From: Sialis fuliginosa
Taxonomy: Eukaryota; Arthropoda; Insecta; Megaloptera; Sialidae
DNA: 64,000 nucleotides
Direction: 5' to 3'
Assembly (NCBI GenBank): GCA_961205875.1
Contig: OY540814.1
Span: 5,190,993-5,254,992 of the forward strand
This document shows, piece by piece, positions 42,600 through 54,600 of this stretch (the first letter of the stretch is position 1; each line of letters opens with the position of its first letter). Under the pieces are notes generated by a model. It saw nothing but the letters and a program-made list of their open reading frames with translations, had not been told where the DNA came from and ran no database searches. The translations under genes and the position numbers were made by a program.

Positions 42600-44865
42600 T
42601 TTCTTAATACTTATCTTCTCTTAATTTTTGGATATTTATTTTTGATTCAAGAATGCTAGTTTGTACTGAAAGAATCTTAATTTTAGATCGTTTATTCTCA
42701 GTTACATCATATTCGTCTTTTTTGTTTTCTTTCACATTCACTTTATTTTTCTGCTCTTTTCATCTTCTTAGTTATCTTTTGCTTTTCTTTTTCTTCCTTA
42801 ATTTTCTGTCTTAGTAACATTCTTTCTTCGATAGCATCTTTCTTTTTTTGTTTTTTTTCCTCTTTGATTTTTTCAAAAAGTCTCCATTCTAGAGAAGAAA
42901 CTGACCCATTCCTATTCATGGTTCTAGGCGTAGAAGACTTTTTTATTGGTGAAGGTATGACAAGATGTTTCCGTACGATAGGTGATATTCTTTGAGTTTC
43001 TTTTTGAATCATAGAATCAGATAGTTTTTATACCAAGAGATCTTTGAATATTTTGGCCATTACTTGGAATCTCGGGTTTTATCTTTGACAGGTATTAAAA
43101 TTAAACTTTCATTAACTTCAGATGTGCCCAGAATTATTTCGTCGTCCAGAAAATTGTTGTTCATAAATGTAACATCACCTAGTGGTAAAGAAAGGTCACT
43201 GAGGTGGCTATTAGCCTGAATATCCTGATGCGATGGATTGATTTGAAGATTCCCATGTTCGTCATTGACTTTCTGTGTTTCACTACTTTCAATGAAATCA
43301 GTTTCTACCACAGTCTTTTTCTCATATATCTTTTCTTCTTCATCAAGAGTTATTAGCAATAACTCTTCTTTTTGTTTTTCTTCAATTCGTTAGTATAAAA
43401 TATGTCTTTTCGAGTAGCACTTTCATCAACTGTATTAATAATTCTTTCCTTATCAATATCTACTTCGTTTTGTATATTTTCGTTTTCCGTATTAATGCTT
43501 TTAACGGAATCATTTAATGTTTGGCACAGTTTTGCATTTTCAATAACTTGCAGTACAACATCCACACTGATGCCACGCGCAGACAGGTCTGTATTTAAAT
43601 GTCTTATAATTTTAGCCGCAGTATCAAAATCTCTCTTCTTCAATGACTTAACCGGAGTATATTTCGAATTTTGCGTATTGACCTTACTTTTTTTTAAGTT
43701 GTTTTGGACACATTTTGAGTAATCTACCGCATCTGGATTATATGGATAGAGACCACATTTACGAAAACCATTTTTAATGGACTCTTTCAGTGTTGGCTTA
43801 GATAAAACTTTATTAAGCAGTGGGTAAAATGTTGTTTTGGTTAATACGGAATTGACATTCTCTGGCTGAGAACACCACTCATGAATAGTTGACGTCCATT
43901 CAGATTTTAGCGGTATAAGACGCTAACGTCTGCTGGTTGCATCAAATGTGTTGTATTAGGTGGAAGCGCATATAGAATGATATTGTTTTCGTAACAATAT
44001 TAACCATCCCATTGTCATATGACTTTTATGACCATCTATGAACACAATTACTGGTTTTCTGACGTCATTTTCTTGTATCCATTTATTGAGACAATTTGAT
44101 ACATAATCAAAAAATATATCCGCTTTCATCCAACCAGTGTCCGACTTGCCAAGAAACCAATTATCAGGCATGCTATTCACAACATCTTTGGGTGGTCTGA
44201 TATATGGAAAAACGACACAAGGAGGTAAAATATCGCCATTTGCGGAAAAAAATGCTAGAACAGTGACTGCTTCTTTTTCTTTTCCCTTGACAATTTGGTA
44301 TAGATTCCTATATCCACGTGGTGCTATCACTTTTCCAGTTTTAGGACAAATTATAAAACTCGTTTCATCTCCGTTCAATATTCTTTGAGGGTATTCTAGT
44401 ACATCCAATGCTTGAACAGAAGTAAGATATTCATTAAGATTATCAAACCACTTTCTAATACTTTCCTCTGTAATTATGGCTCTTCCTTTAGAGATTACTT
44501 CAGGTGTCCTCAAAAAAAGCAGTGGATTCCTTCTAAAAAAAGATTGCAGCCATTTCTTACTTATCTTCAATCATAATATTTTGAACAGTATTTAAAAGAT
44601 TGTCAGGTTTATGTGGAAATCCGCAAGCTGCAAGAGTCTTGAGTCAGTTTGCGATTTCTGTTTCTTCAGCTTTTGAGAAAACAGAATCAGGACCCATTTT
44701 TCTAGGACCTTCAGGTACTCGAAGATGAAGACTGTCTTGTAACATACCTCGAGGAACACCATAAAATCTGCTGGCTTCTCTAATTTTCATGCCGTTTCTT
44801 ATAGCATCTAAAGTTTGTGCCAGTTTATGCTCTGGATATTGCCGTAATTGCCTCGAAATAGACAT
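42600..44865 (-). pseudogene. pogo-type transposase with long charged C terminus
   Basis: The N terminus at 44865 (MSISRQLRQYPEHKLAQTLD) contains a psq helix-turn-helix (IREASRFYGVPRGMLQDSL). After a gap, 43956-44570 holds CENP-B-like SKKWLQSFFRRNPLLFLRTP and a DDE_1 core: ILNGDETSF (first Asp), VIVFIDGHKSHMTM (second). After a frameshift near 43985, coding continues as LKSEWTSTIHEW and GFRKCGLYPYNPDAVDYSKC. A long C-terminal region (42743-43643) is split by frameshifts into KKRDFDTAAKIIRHLNTDLS, an acidic stretch, and a Lys-rich coiled tail (WRLFEKIKEEKKQKKKDAIE). Asn replaces the more usual residue before GDE. It is inactive. Confidence 0.82.
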
Positions 44866-45074
44866 GACTAGAATCTGAAAATAAATTAAAGGTAATGGTA
44901 AAAATAACTGTATTATTTTAATTACAAAATAATAAATACAGAACTATTTTAATTCATCCATCTCTCAGGGCTGACCACTGGATCTATCATCACCAGTGCT
45001 CAGCCACAGGAAATATCGCGGTTGTCAAGGTGGCTGACCACTGGAGTTTTGTTAAAATAATATATGACAAAAAA
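44866..45074. repeat. Short spacer with GCTGACCACTGGA repeats
   Basis: GCTGACCACTGGA occurs at 44969 and 45031, ~62 bp apart, between the two pogo genes. It may be part of a transposon terminus. Nothing else is seen. Confidence 0.5.
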
Positions 45075-45797
45075 CTATTTAGTAATACCAAAAACACTTG
45101 TAGCAGCTCTATTATAAGCACTACAGAAAAGGCTTGCGATGTTAAATGCCGTAACAGATCTAGGATGGTTTCGCAACCAATTCTCGATCTCCTGAGCATA
45201 AAAAGTCTTTAGTGGCCCCATAAATCCTACATCTAGGGGTTGCATTTTATGAGTCGAATGGGGAGGTAAACAAACAATTATGATGTTATTTTGTCGAGCT
45301 TTATTTATTACTTCTAAGTTCCGCGTATGACTATAATGTCTATCTAATACCAATAGGACAGGATCGTCATTTGTTGGCTTGGTAAATGCAATAAAATGGT
45401 CAAACCATTTCGTAAAAATATCTGTTTGGACCCATCCAGAAGTATGGCATGCATAGATTGAACCAGGTGGGGCGCCATCCATTAATTCCTGCTTCATGTT
45501 CTTGCGAGGCCAAATAATCAAAGATGGAACATGAGTACCAGCTGCATTCATACAAGTAATTACAGTAATGAGAGCACCCCTTTCCGCTGATTGTATAGCT
45601 CCTACTTGTTTTTTACCTTTTGAGGATATTACCTTTTTGCAACCAAAATCCGTCACAAATTTCTCACAAACAACTGTCCAAGCGTCATTTTTTTGTATTC
45701 TATCGCTGTATGTTTCACAACGATAATTCCATATAGACTCGTGTGATTTGACTTCATTTATAAACAACTCATCTTCCAAATTAGCTATATTTTGCAT
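45075..45797 (-). CDS. MADF domain fused in frame to a pogo DDE core
   Basis: A single 240-residue open frame starts MQNIANLEDELFINEVKSHE and continues IWNYRCETYSDRIQKNDAWT and VVCEKF, the first two helices of a MADF (Myb/SANT-like) DNA-binding domain. At about residue 50 it passes without a break into a pogo-type transposase core: KGKKQVGAIQSAERGALITV, GWVQTDIFTKWFDHFI, PVLLVLDRHYSHTRN (second catalytic Asp) and PPHSTHKMQPLDVGFMGPLK. The part of the core with the first catalytic Asp is absent, so DDE catalysis is unlikely. The frame stays open to ATSVFGITK. This may be a chance deletion joining two genes, or a chimeric DNA-binding protein; no intron signal is needed to read it. Confidence 0.75.
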   Translation of the reverse strand: MQNIANLEDELFINEVKSHESIWNYRCETYSDRIQKNDAWTVVCEKFVTDFGCKKVISSKGKKQVGAIQSAERGALITVITCMNAAGTHVPSLIIWPRKNMKQELMDGAPPGSIYACHTSGWVQTDIFTKWFDHFIAFTKPTNDDPVLLVLDRHYSHTRNLEVINKARQNNIIIVCLPPHSTHKMQPLDVGFMGPLKTFYAQEIENWLRNHPRSVTAFNIASLFCSAYNRAATSVFGITK

Positions 45798-46005
45798 TTT
45801 ATAAAAAATAAAAATTCATACATAAAAATTCTTAATCTAATCTTAACAACAACAAAACTATCTTTTTGTATCTTCTATATGTTCGGATAACTGCTCCTTA
45901 TTCGTATTCTAAATTAACTTCCATTAAATACTACTTTCCATTATAGTTTTATATCATTCACGTTTTATATCGTTCATCTATTTTTATTTCTTTATCTTTA
46001 CGTAA
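45798..46005. other. AT-rich spacer
   Basis: The promoter region of the fusion ORF would lie here, but no element is identifiable. Confidence 0.4.
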
Positions 46006-46717
46006 TCATTCTGTTAAAGGTTTAGTAAGTTTAGCAAAATCTTTTATAAATTTTCTGTAATATCCGAGTAAGCCTAAAAATGATTTTATTTGTTTAGGAG
46101 TTTTAGGAATCGGAAAGTTTTTTATGGCTTGGATTTTATCAGGATTAGGTTTAACACCTTCGCTAGTTACGATATGTCCTAAAAAACTAATTTCTTTATG
46201 AAGAAATTCTGACTTGTCTAACTGAACTTTAAAATTTGATTCTCTAAGTTTATCGAAAACTTTACGTAAATTTTCTATGTGTTCCTGTAACGAAGTGCTG
46301 AATATAATTATGTCGTCCATATAACTAGGCAAATTTTTCCTTGTAAATCTCTTAAAACATTATCCATGACACGTTGAAAGGTACTAGGCGCGTTTTTCAA
46401 ACCGAATGCCATCCTTACAAACTCATAATGCCCATTATTAACTGTAAAAGCGGTTTTTTGAATGTCTGGTTCTTTTACTTCAATTTGGTGAAAACCTGAA
46501 GCTAAGTCTAAAGTAGAAAAATATATGCATTTACCTAATTTATCAAGAATTTCTGTTATATTAGGAAGTGGATAACGATCATCAATAGTTTTTTCATTAA
46601 GTTTTCTATAATCTATCACTAATCTCCATTTACGTACGCCACTAGCATCGAGTTTTTTCGGGACAATCCATATAGGAGAGGACCAGGGTGAATAGCTGGG
46701 TCTGATTATACCTTGAT
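46006..46717 (-). pseudogene. Ty3/gypsy reverse transcriptase, main part
   Basis: The minus strand reads [40 protein letters not shown] and [14 protein letters not shown] (first catalytic Asp in the fingers-palm). [20 protein letters not shown] follows, then, after a frameshift near 46320, YMDDIIIFS (the YxDD active site). Thumb sequence comes last: [20 protein letters not shown] and [19 protein letters not shown], ending at KPLTE. RNase H and integrase are absent at this end. The N-terminal RT part lies beyond the 6.37 kb insertion. Confidence 0.9.
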
Positions 46718-46734
46718 TACCCGGGAAAAAATGA

Positions 46735-47210
46735 TAATATATTAGCATATATTATAAGAGCCAACCGGTAAGATATGCTGAGGGCTTCATTTTGGCACGA
46801 TCCAAGAATATATTAGTATATATTATATTATATTTTTATATATTGTAATATATTAATATGTTAATATATATATGACAATATATTATTATATATATTTATA
46901 CCTTGTTATATATGTTAAGATATAAATATATATTATAATATATACTAATATATTCTCGGATCGTGCCAAAATCAGGCCTACAGCATATATTAGTGTATAT
47001 TATAATATATACTTATACCTTGTTATATATGTTAAGATATTAATATATATCATAATATATACAAATATATTCTTGGATCGTGCCAAATTCAGGCTCTGAG
47101 CATATATTAGTATATATTATAATAAATATTTATACCTTGTCATATATATTAAGATATAAAAATATATTATAATATATACTTATACCTTGACATATATAAC
47201 AATTTATTAA
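46735..47210. repeat. Left terminal tandem array of the 6.37 kb element
   Basis: Units of about 117 bp consist of TATATTA-rich runs plus a GC-richer box (GGATCGTGCCAAAATCAGGC near 46959 and 47077, inverted near 46793). The units share TATACCTTGTTATATATGTT. Confidence 0.8.
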
Positions 47211-47653
47211 AATGTATTTTTATGTTTTGTACTATATGCTGGGGGATCCAACTAATTATTATATATCCTGATACCCCCAACGGAAATCGTCCACACACAC
47301 GAACCCTGGAACTCGCACTGGACCTATAAATAATGAAAATAGAAAAAAATGGATTTAAAAAAATAAAAATAGAATTTCCCTGAACTGAATTTATTATACT
47401 GTGAAAATATTCATAAATAATACCATACAAATCTACATTCATAAAGTTAGACATAAAAAGATATAATCTTAAAAACTAATAAATACTTAATTTGTGTTTA
47501 ACTTGACTTATATCTATAAAAAAACTATGTTTTAATGAAATTACATATATTAAAGCAAATACTGAATAATAATAAGTATTTAAAAAATATATCTCATTTA
47601 TATTAATAATTCAATAATAGTAAAATATTATAAATACACACTCTAACGTCCAG

Positions 47654-47932
47654 TATTATAAAGGAGCTCGCAAAATTTGCAAGCTTGCAAACACTTTCAA
47701 ACGAGGTATCAAACTTATATAAGTTATATAGTTTCATGCGCAGTAAGTTGATTTTAACCGTTTTTACTCAAGATCAGTAAATAGACTATAGTAAATATAA
47801 TTTACATACCTTTGTTTTTACTTCCTATGCATAAAACTATCTGTCAAAAACTCCAATAGAACTGTCGTATAAGTTTGATACCCCATATGAAAGTGTTTGC
47901 AAGCTTGCAAATTAATGAGCTCCTTTATAATA
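47654..47932. mobile_element. 279 bp MITE with TATTATAAAGGAGCTC ends
   Basis: TATTATAAAGGAGCTC at 47654-47669 is matched by its exact complement at 47917-47932. The inverted homology continues inward through TTTGCAAGCTTGCAAACACT and GGTATCAAACTTATA, ~60 bp per arm with small gaps. No target duplication is certain. It is nested in the 6.37 kb element. Confidence 0.75.
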
Positions 47933-48414
47933 CCGAGCATAAGAAAAATTCTTAATAACTAAATTTTTTAAATATATAAGGTACTGGCACCAGTCTGGGA
48001 GAACATCGCAGTGGTGAACATTTTAAAATTAAATGTGCTGAAATAGAAATATTCGTTGATGTTTGATTACTGCCCTTACTGGATATTAATCTACATATAT
48101 ACATTTATAAATGCCATACTATCAAATAAGTCTATTTTTTATGTAAATATAAAATATTAAAAAAATAAATTTTTATGTAACTAACATTCTCTGTTATAAT
48201 GAAACTAAGAATTTCTTTTATGATATTTATATTACAAAATACACAAAGATGTAAAAAAAAATTAAGGAAAGTTGTTTAGTTGATAAAATTAAACCAAATT
48301 ATAATATTTATTAATTTGGACAGTCCCGTATTAACTTTTTTTATATCAAAAATATACAAAGAAAAGAAAAATTAGTGATAGGTATTTATGATTTTGTATA
48401 ATGAATTGAGTAAA

Positions 48415-48745
48415 ATAAGAAAAAAATAATAACTCGATCACGCCTGTCACCTATAAAGGGTTGTAATTAGTTTCATTCGATCGGGCGGAAAAAATACTAC
48501 AAGGGAGGGGGGTTTAGGGGGAAAAACAACCCCCTATCTCGCATAGAAACTGAGATATATACGATTTTGTATAATTAATACAAAGCAAAAAAAAATGTTT
48601 CATCTCCAGTCACATATAAAAGGTTGAAATTAGTTTCATTCGATTGGGCGGAAAAATTACTACGGGGAGGGGGTTTTAGGGAGAAAAACAACCACCTACC
48701 TTGCATAAGAACCGAGAAATTTACAATTTTGTATAATGAATAAAA
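48415..48745. repeat. ~150 bp conserved motif, copies 1 and 2
   Basis: Two copies (about 48425-48580 and 48585-48742) share TTAGTTTCATTCGAT, GGGCGGAAAAA, a G-rich run, AAAACAACC and ACGATTTTGTATAAT-like ends. The same motif recurs at 50930-51065 and 51310-51470 and, inverted, around 51520-51600. It is much better conserved than its surroundings. Confidence 0.75.
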
Positions 48746-48996
48746 ATCATATTCATTTTCATACAATTTTTACTCGAAAATATTTACTATAAATTTTCCC
48801 TAATACGTGCCTCACCTAATTTTTTTAAGATTAAATTTCGGTTTAATTAGGTACAACAATATCAAGACTGTCATTTTTTAGCATATTCATTTTCATATAA
48901 TTTTTAGGAAAAACATTTACATATATATTATATTTATTTATAAAAATTTAATACGGTCCTGTCCTAATTATTAATGCACTCTATTTATTAATTGTT

Positions 48997-49028
48997 ATAG
49001 AATAGAATAGAATAGAATAGAATAGAAA
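48997..49028. repeat. ATAGA pentanucleotide microsatellite
   Basis: About six perfect units of ATAGA in tandem. Confidence 0.9.
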
Positions 49029-50756
49029 ATACTGTATTTAGTAATATAATTACATTACAGGAAGGTTGGAAGTATACAATAATTTGTGTTACATACATAT
49101 ATTCTGATACATTTTTTTTTTTTGTTACTCAAACTTACATGAGTGACATGAGAAAAAAAACATTATTAAAAGAAAAAGTCTCTTCATGTATGTTTGTGTA
49201 TGTGCTTATACTATACTAATATATTAATAATGTGTAATATTAAATTATAATATAATCGAAATTATTTTGTTTACTACATTATGTACTATTAATTGTTATA
49301 TTATCATAACTTCTTTCATTGTTTTAAATTTTACTATTATTTTTTTTTATAATTTTTGTGTTGTAGTAATTTTTGTAATTTTTAACAAGTGTTCACCACT
49401 GGGTGCCCATTACTGATTTTACGTTGTTCACTATTGGTGAAAAAACAAAAATAGAATATATTTGCGGACTTTGGTACCTAGTTAAAATGATTTAATAAAG
49501 GGGTAGTTGTTTTATTAGTAACGTGAGTTAATGAGAATTACAAAAAAGAAGCCCATTAATCCAAAAAAACAGTAAAACTTGCTCTTAAAGTGTCCCAGAC
49601 TGGTGCCTGTATATTTAAATTTATAATCTTTTCTTATAAATAAAAAAATGATAACCGTTATAAATATTGACTTATCTTAAACGACACTATCTTGCTATCC
49701 TCTTGTATTATAATAAAACTATGTTCCCTTATACATATTCTTGTAATGTTAATTGTTTATAATTTTCCACTGTATACTTGATTATTTCTTTATATTGTTA
49801 TTTTCCAATTCTTTTAATTTGTCCTTTCAACATTTCATTTGTCTTTAATAATTAGATATATTTTATACTTTAAATAATGAATTCGCTCTCTTTTATTCAC
49901 AAGTATTTAATGCACCATCTCTTTCTAACGCATCGTATTCTAAACTTCAAATATGATTATTTCTAGTCATATTTATTTATTCTTTAATCTTTATTATTAT
50001 ACTTTTTTAATGATTTCACTTATATTTAATTCAATACATATATAAACATATTTACTTCTATATTCTATGACTGACTTTTTTCTATTATTTAAAGATATTC
50101 TATTATTTTAAACATAACCACTTTTCACGTTTTAATAAAACTACTTTTTATTATATTCACTTTTAAAATACTCTTCTTCATTTAATTTTAATTTCTCTAC
50201 TCTTTTTTAACATTTATACACTTTTTAAAACTATATATTTATACTTCTTTTTAAAATTACATCTTAACTTAATGACAGCATTCTGATTATCTTAAAACGG
50301 CTTGGCTTCCCTTTGTCAACTACCGCACATGCGTCGAACTAATTTTATATGTACAACAGAAGTTTTAAACAAATATAACAGTGGTCTTTCAGTCTTTCTG
50401 TAACTTATTTACAGTGCGTACACAAATTTTGAGAATTTGGCTGTAAAGCAGTTTATGTTCAATTTTGATCTATTAATATCCCTAAAAAGTTTATTTCCTT
50501 ATTGATGTAAAACTATCCACATAGAGAGTTGGGCATTATTTAGCTAATTTTTTTATTTGATTGAAAAATTGACGATTAACAATTAAATTGCTTTTCTTAT
50601 TTGCAACTAACGATTAATAACAGTATTTTGTAATTGTTCAATTTCAGATTTAATTAAAATAAAAAATTTACAGATAAACTTTTGTCTACCTGTACTTTAA
50701 CGTAGTAATATAATTATGATACATGGTGGGAGGTTAATGAATTAATTTTTTTTAAA

Positions 50757-51475
50757 GTTCAGACACGTATTAAGTGATATTTTAGGCCCGTATTGTTAAA
50801 ATTACAAATACATATATACTTTATAGAAAACTAGTTTATATTTTAATTAATTTAAAAAAATTGTACATAAGCGTATTGAGTGATTGAGGCCCGTGTATTA
50901 AATTAATTAATAAATTCATAACTCGCCCACTGTCACAGAGGAACGGTTCTAATTGGTCTCAATCGATCCGGCGGGAAAAATACTTCGGAATTGTAGGGTG
51001 TGGGGGGCAAAACAACCCTCTATCCAGCAGAGGAGTCGAGATATTTACGATTTTCTGTAATGAATACCATAAGTAGGGAATCAGAGAAAAATTAAATATT
51101 TACAGTAAATACAGCATAGAAACATAAGATATTATTATTAAATTTAATAAAATGAAAAAAAGATCAGACACGTATTAAGTGATATTTTAGGCCCGTATTG
51201 TTAAAATAACAAATTCACATATATAATATACCTTGTTTATAATTTAATCAAATAAAATAAATGTACAGAAGCGTATTGAGTGATATTTAAGGCCCATATA
51301 TATTAAATTAATTAATAAATTCACAACTCGCCCCATATCACAGATGAAGGGTTGCAATTGGTCTTACTCGATCCGGCAGGAAAAATACTTCAGAATTGTA
51401 GTTGCGTGGGGGGTAAAACAACCCTCTATCTAGCGCAGGAGTCGAGATATTTACGATTTTCTGTAATGGATAAGT
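50757..51475. repeat. Tandem duplication of ~400 bp
   Basis: 50757-51160 and 51163-51475 begin CAGACACGTATTAAGTGATA, share TTTTAGGCCCGTATTGTTAA and GCGTATTGAGTGAT, and each ends in the ~150 bp motif with CGATCCGGC and GGAGTCGAGATATTTACGAT. After the second copy the motif's end reappears in inverted orientation (51480-51600). Confidence 0.8.
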
Positions 51476-52179
51476 AGCGAAACAGAGATAAATTTAATAT
51501 TTACAATAAATTTTATTGTAAATATTAAATCGTAAATATGTCGACATCTGTACGAGATAGAGAGTTGTTTTGCTCCCCCCCCCCACACCCCTGTATTATT
51601 TGTTTGTTCTGAGGGATATTCTATACTACACAATGTTTATTTTCCAGGGGTATCAAATTAAAAAAACGTTAAACTATTAGTTATTGAAGCTTAAAAAGTG
51701 TGCTTCAGCCATTTTATTAGTATAGCGGATAAATATGATTTTTTTTTCAAAATGGAAACTAAAATCAGTTATTTAAATGTTAAAAAAATATTTGCGGAGA
51801 ACGAGATTGAAATGTAATTTTTTTTACAGATGCTATAAAGTAAACTTCAATGGCCAATAGGTTTTTTGCCGATATTTTTATTTTTCTAGCTAATAGTTTA
51901 AAAAACCGATGAAAAATACGATTACATAAATAACATATAAGTTATATATATACATACCAACATTATGTTTTATATTTATTTTAAAATTCTGATGTATTCT
52001 AAATTAGAGGTTGGTAACATTTTTACTTAGAAGGGCACTAACAACAAAAATTAAAAAGATAAATATGAATAATATATTTTCAGAACTCATGACTAGTATA
52101 TACATATATTATGTATATTATTATTGTATTATAATATATGATTATCTATTATCATATATATCTATGTGCAAATATATAT

Positions 52180-53080
52180 AACAATATATTTTCGGAGCTG
52201 AGGGCTAATATATGTTAATGTATAATAGTATGTTATCAGGTATGTCTATATATTAATATATATAACGATATATTTTGAGCTCTGAGGGTTGATATATATA
52301 TTAAGACATCACTATATATTATCAGATATGTCAATATATAAATATATATAACGACATATTTTCAGCTTTGAGGGTTGATATATATATTAAGACATCGTTA
52401 TATATTATCAGATATGTCAATATATTAATATATATAACGATATATTTTGAGTTCTGAGGGTTGATATATATTAAGACATCGCTATATATTATCAGATATG
52501 TCAATATATTAATATATATAACGATATATTTTGAGCTCTGAGGATTGATATATATATTAAGACCTCGCTATATATTATCATATATGTCAATATATTAATA
52601 TATATTACTATATATTTTCAGCTCTGAGGGTTGATATATATAATAAGACATCGCTATATATTATCAGATATGTCAATATATTAATATATATTACGATATA
52701 TTTTGAGCTCTGAAGGTTTATATATTTATTAAGACATCGCTATATATTATCAGATATATTAATATATAATTATATATTACAATATATTCTTGTATCTGTA
52801 GACTGATATATATTAAGATATTACTATATATTATGAGATATATTAATATATTAATATATATTTAAAATAAATGTATATTAAGACATAACCATATATTATC
52901 AGACATTACTTTGTATAAGTATATATAAGAATATATTTTAAGCTCTTTTTATTAAGATATTACTATACATTATCAGACATATCGACATATAGTAATATAT
53001 TTTTGGCTCAAAAATTAATATATTACCATATATAACGATATGCGAACATATCTTATAATATATCGTTATATATTATCATT
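52180..53080. repeat. Right terminal 86 bp tandem array of the 6.37 kb element
   Basis: At least six units with a period of 84-86 bp run from about 52285 to 52800 (starts of AGGGTTGATATAT at 52285, 52371, 52457, 52541, 52627 and 52713). They share TATATTATCAGATATGTCAA and TTTTGAGCTCTG. More degenerate units continue to the terminal inverted repeat. Confidence 0.88.
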
Positions 53081-53092
53081 TTTTCCCGGGTA

Positions 53093-53295
53093 AGGAGTTT
53101 ATCTATTTGATTTTGGACTTCTTCTTTGTGGATTTCAGGATATCTATAGGATTTTGGATATATAGGTAAATCATTTTTAGTTTTTATTTCGTGCTTTATT
53201 TGATTAGTAAATGTTAAGTCTTTAAAAAATATATCTTCATATTGTTTACAAATTTTAATTATTTGTTTTTGTTCTTCTATGTTTAAATGGTCCAT
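53093..53295 (-). pseudogene. Ty3/gypsy reverse transcriptase, N-terminal part
   Basis: MDHLNIEEQKQIIKICKQYE leads to DIFFKDLTFTNQIKHEIKTK and YPKSYRYPEIHKEEVQNQID, the linker and first RT residues of gypsy/17.6-like pol. The sequence is continuous with 46717 once the 6.37 kb insert is removed. Confidence 0.9.
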
Positions 53296-53736
53296 TCTAA
53301 TTAAATTTTTTATATCTGAATAGTTTGTCTTGTTCGGGAGATTTTATATTAATATTATTACATTCAATGAAATTTAAATATGGTTCACATGTATCAATGA
53401 GAAATTTTAAAGGAGGTCCATATTGATTAGCTAAATGTATATATGGTAATTTTTTGCCGTTGTGATTATTTATATTTAAGTATCCGATTGATTCTGCGAA
53501 GCTGACAATTGAAAATTTGTGTCATCTATCTCATTAGTTACATAATTATCTAACTGATTTTTTATAATTTGGTACTTCTTCATTTAAATCATATGATGCG
53601 AGATTTTCATATTCTAAAGGGTAATTTTTATATTCAAAATTATTTGTATGTGTATCTGGAAGTTCAACGTTAAATAACTCTCTACTTATGAAATTAGGTT
53701 GTGTTGGTGATTAAATGCATTGTGTTGTGAATTAAA
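53296..53736 (-). pseudogene. Gypsy protease region
   Basis: Frames broken by stops read FNVELPDTHTNNFEYKNYPL, GKKLPYIHLANQYGPPLKFL and IDTCEPYLNFIE. The aspartic-protease motif, normally DTG, is DTC here. It links gag to RT in the expected order. Confidence 0.65.
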
Positions 53737-54600
53737 TTATCTAGTGTTACCACTTGAGGTATCCATAGGTGTAGGTCTTTGATTATGTTGGAAATTATAA
53801 GGTTTAGATGTATTTGGTTGAGGATTAAAGGGTTTATTAAATGGTTGTCTAAAAGATTGTTGATTATTTATTTTATATTGGAAAGGTAATGGTTGTTTAT
53901 TTTGAAAAGGTAACGATTGTTGTCTTTGTTGAAATGAGGATGAATGTCTGTACGTTTGTACATGGGTTTTATTATGAATAGGTATTTGTGATTTGTATTG
54001 AGGTGTATGTGTTGTTTTATTTAATTGTTGTGTATTTTTATTTCGCATGTAATATGTGTTCTGTTCCTTTAAACAAAAAGTCAAAGCGTCTGTTAACGAA
54101 TTGCATTGCATTGCTCTGATTGTTGAGCCTACGGGTTCTCTCAATCCTACCTATTAAAAATGTATTTAAGCACATTTCTTGGTATAATGATCTTTTAACT
54201 TCAATTACATGGTGATTAGATTCATTGCACGTTGTTGCAAAAATTTCTATGATTTTAGCATAAAATGTTTCTAATGAATCTGATCCTTGTTGTAATTGAT
54301 GTAAATCGCGTATAAGTGAAGTTTCGTTTATTTTGTCAGAATAGTGCGTTATTAAATTATATTTAATTTGATGCCAATTTAATTGCGTTCCGTATAAATT
54401 TAAAATTTCGTTCGCATTACCTACGATTTTATTCCTTATTGCTCTAATTAGAAATTTATAATAAGGTTCACTTTCAGAGATGGGTACAAGTGAAAGTATT
54501 CTACATTGCCAATGAAATCATATAATAGTATTGGATTTCCATCATAATGTGGTAAATCTTTAATAATATCAGGTATCCTGAGATTATTGAAAATATCTAT
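53737..54600 (-). pseudogene. Gypsy gag protein remnant
   Basis: The capsid part reads in shifting frames from about 54595: NNLRIPDIIKDLPHYDGNP, NWHQIKYNLITHYSDKI, RDLHQLQQGSDSLETFYAKI. The C-terminal part is open at 53737-54144 (LREPVGSTIRAMQCNSLTDA, then a Gln/Asn/Pro-rich tail). This is a gag of the 17.6/297 type with no zinc knuckle. Confidence 0.8.

Larger units (their letters stand above)
47986..49607. repeat. Inverted-repeat-bounded segment inside the 6.37 kb element
   Basis: GGCACCAGTCTGGGA at 47986-48000 is complementary to 49593-49607. A second motif, CAGTGGTGAACA at 48009-48020, is complementary to 49389-49400. The segment contains no ORF and two copies of the ~150 bp motif. It is probably another nested element; target duplications are not evident. 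Confidence 0.55.
46720..53090. mobile_element. 6.37 kb ORF-less DNA element, 23 bp TIR, TA duplication
   Basis: The element starts CCCGGGAAAAAATGATAATA and ends with the exact complement over 23 bp; TA flanks it at 46718-46719 and 53091-53092. It separates two parts of one gypsy RT, and removing it with one TA restores the codons for DKLLNQGIIRP. The interior has no credible ORF. It has AT-rich tandem arrays just inside both ends, two smaller elements with inverted repeats, and several copies of a ~150 bp GC-richer motif. I cannot match its terminal sequence to a known superfamily. Confidence 0.93.

Noticed and set aside
47167..47454. 95-residue ORF in the 6.37 kb element
   Set aside because: Low-complexity hydrophobic sequence in AT-rich DNA, partly within the tandem array; no homology recognised.
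52180..52800. 86 bp tandem array considered as CRISPR
   Set aside because: Units are head-to-tail satellites without unique spacers, in an animal genome.
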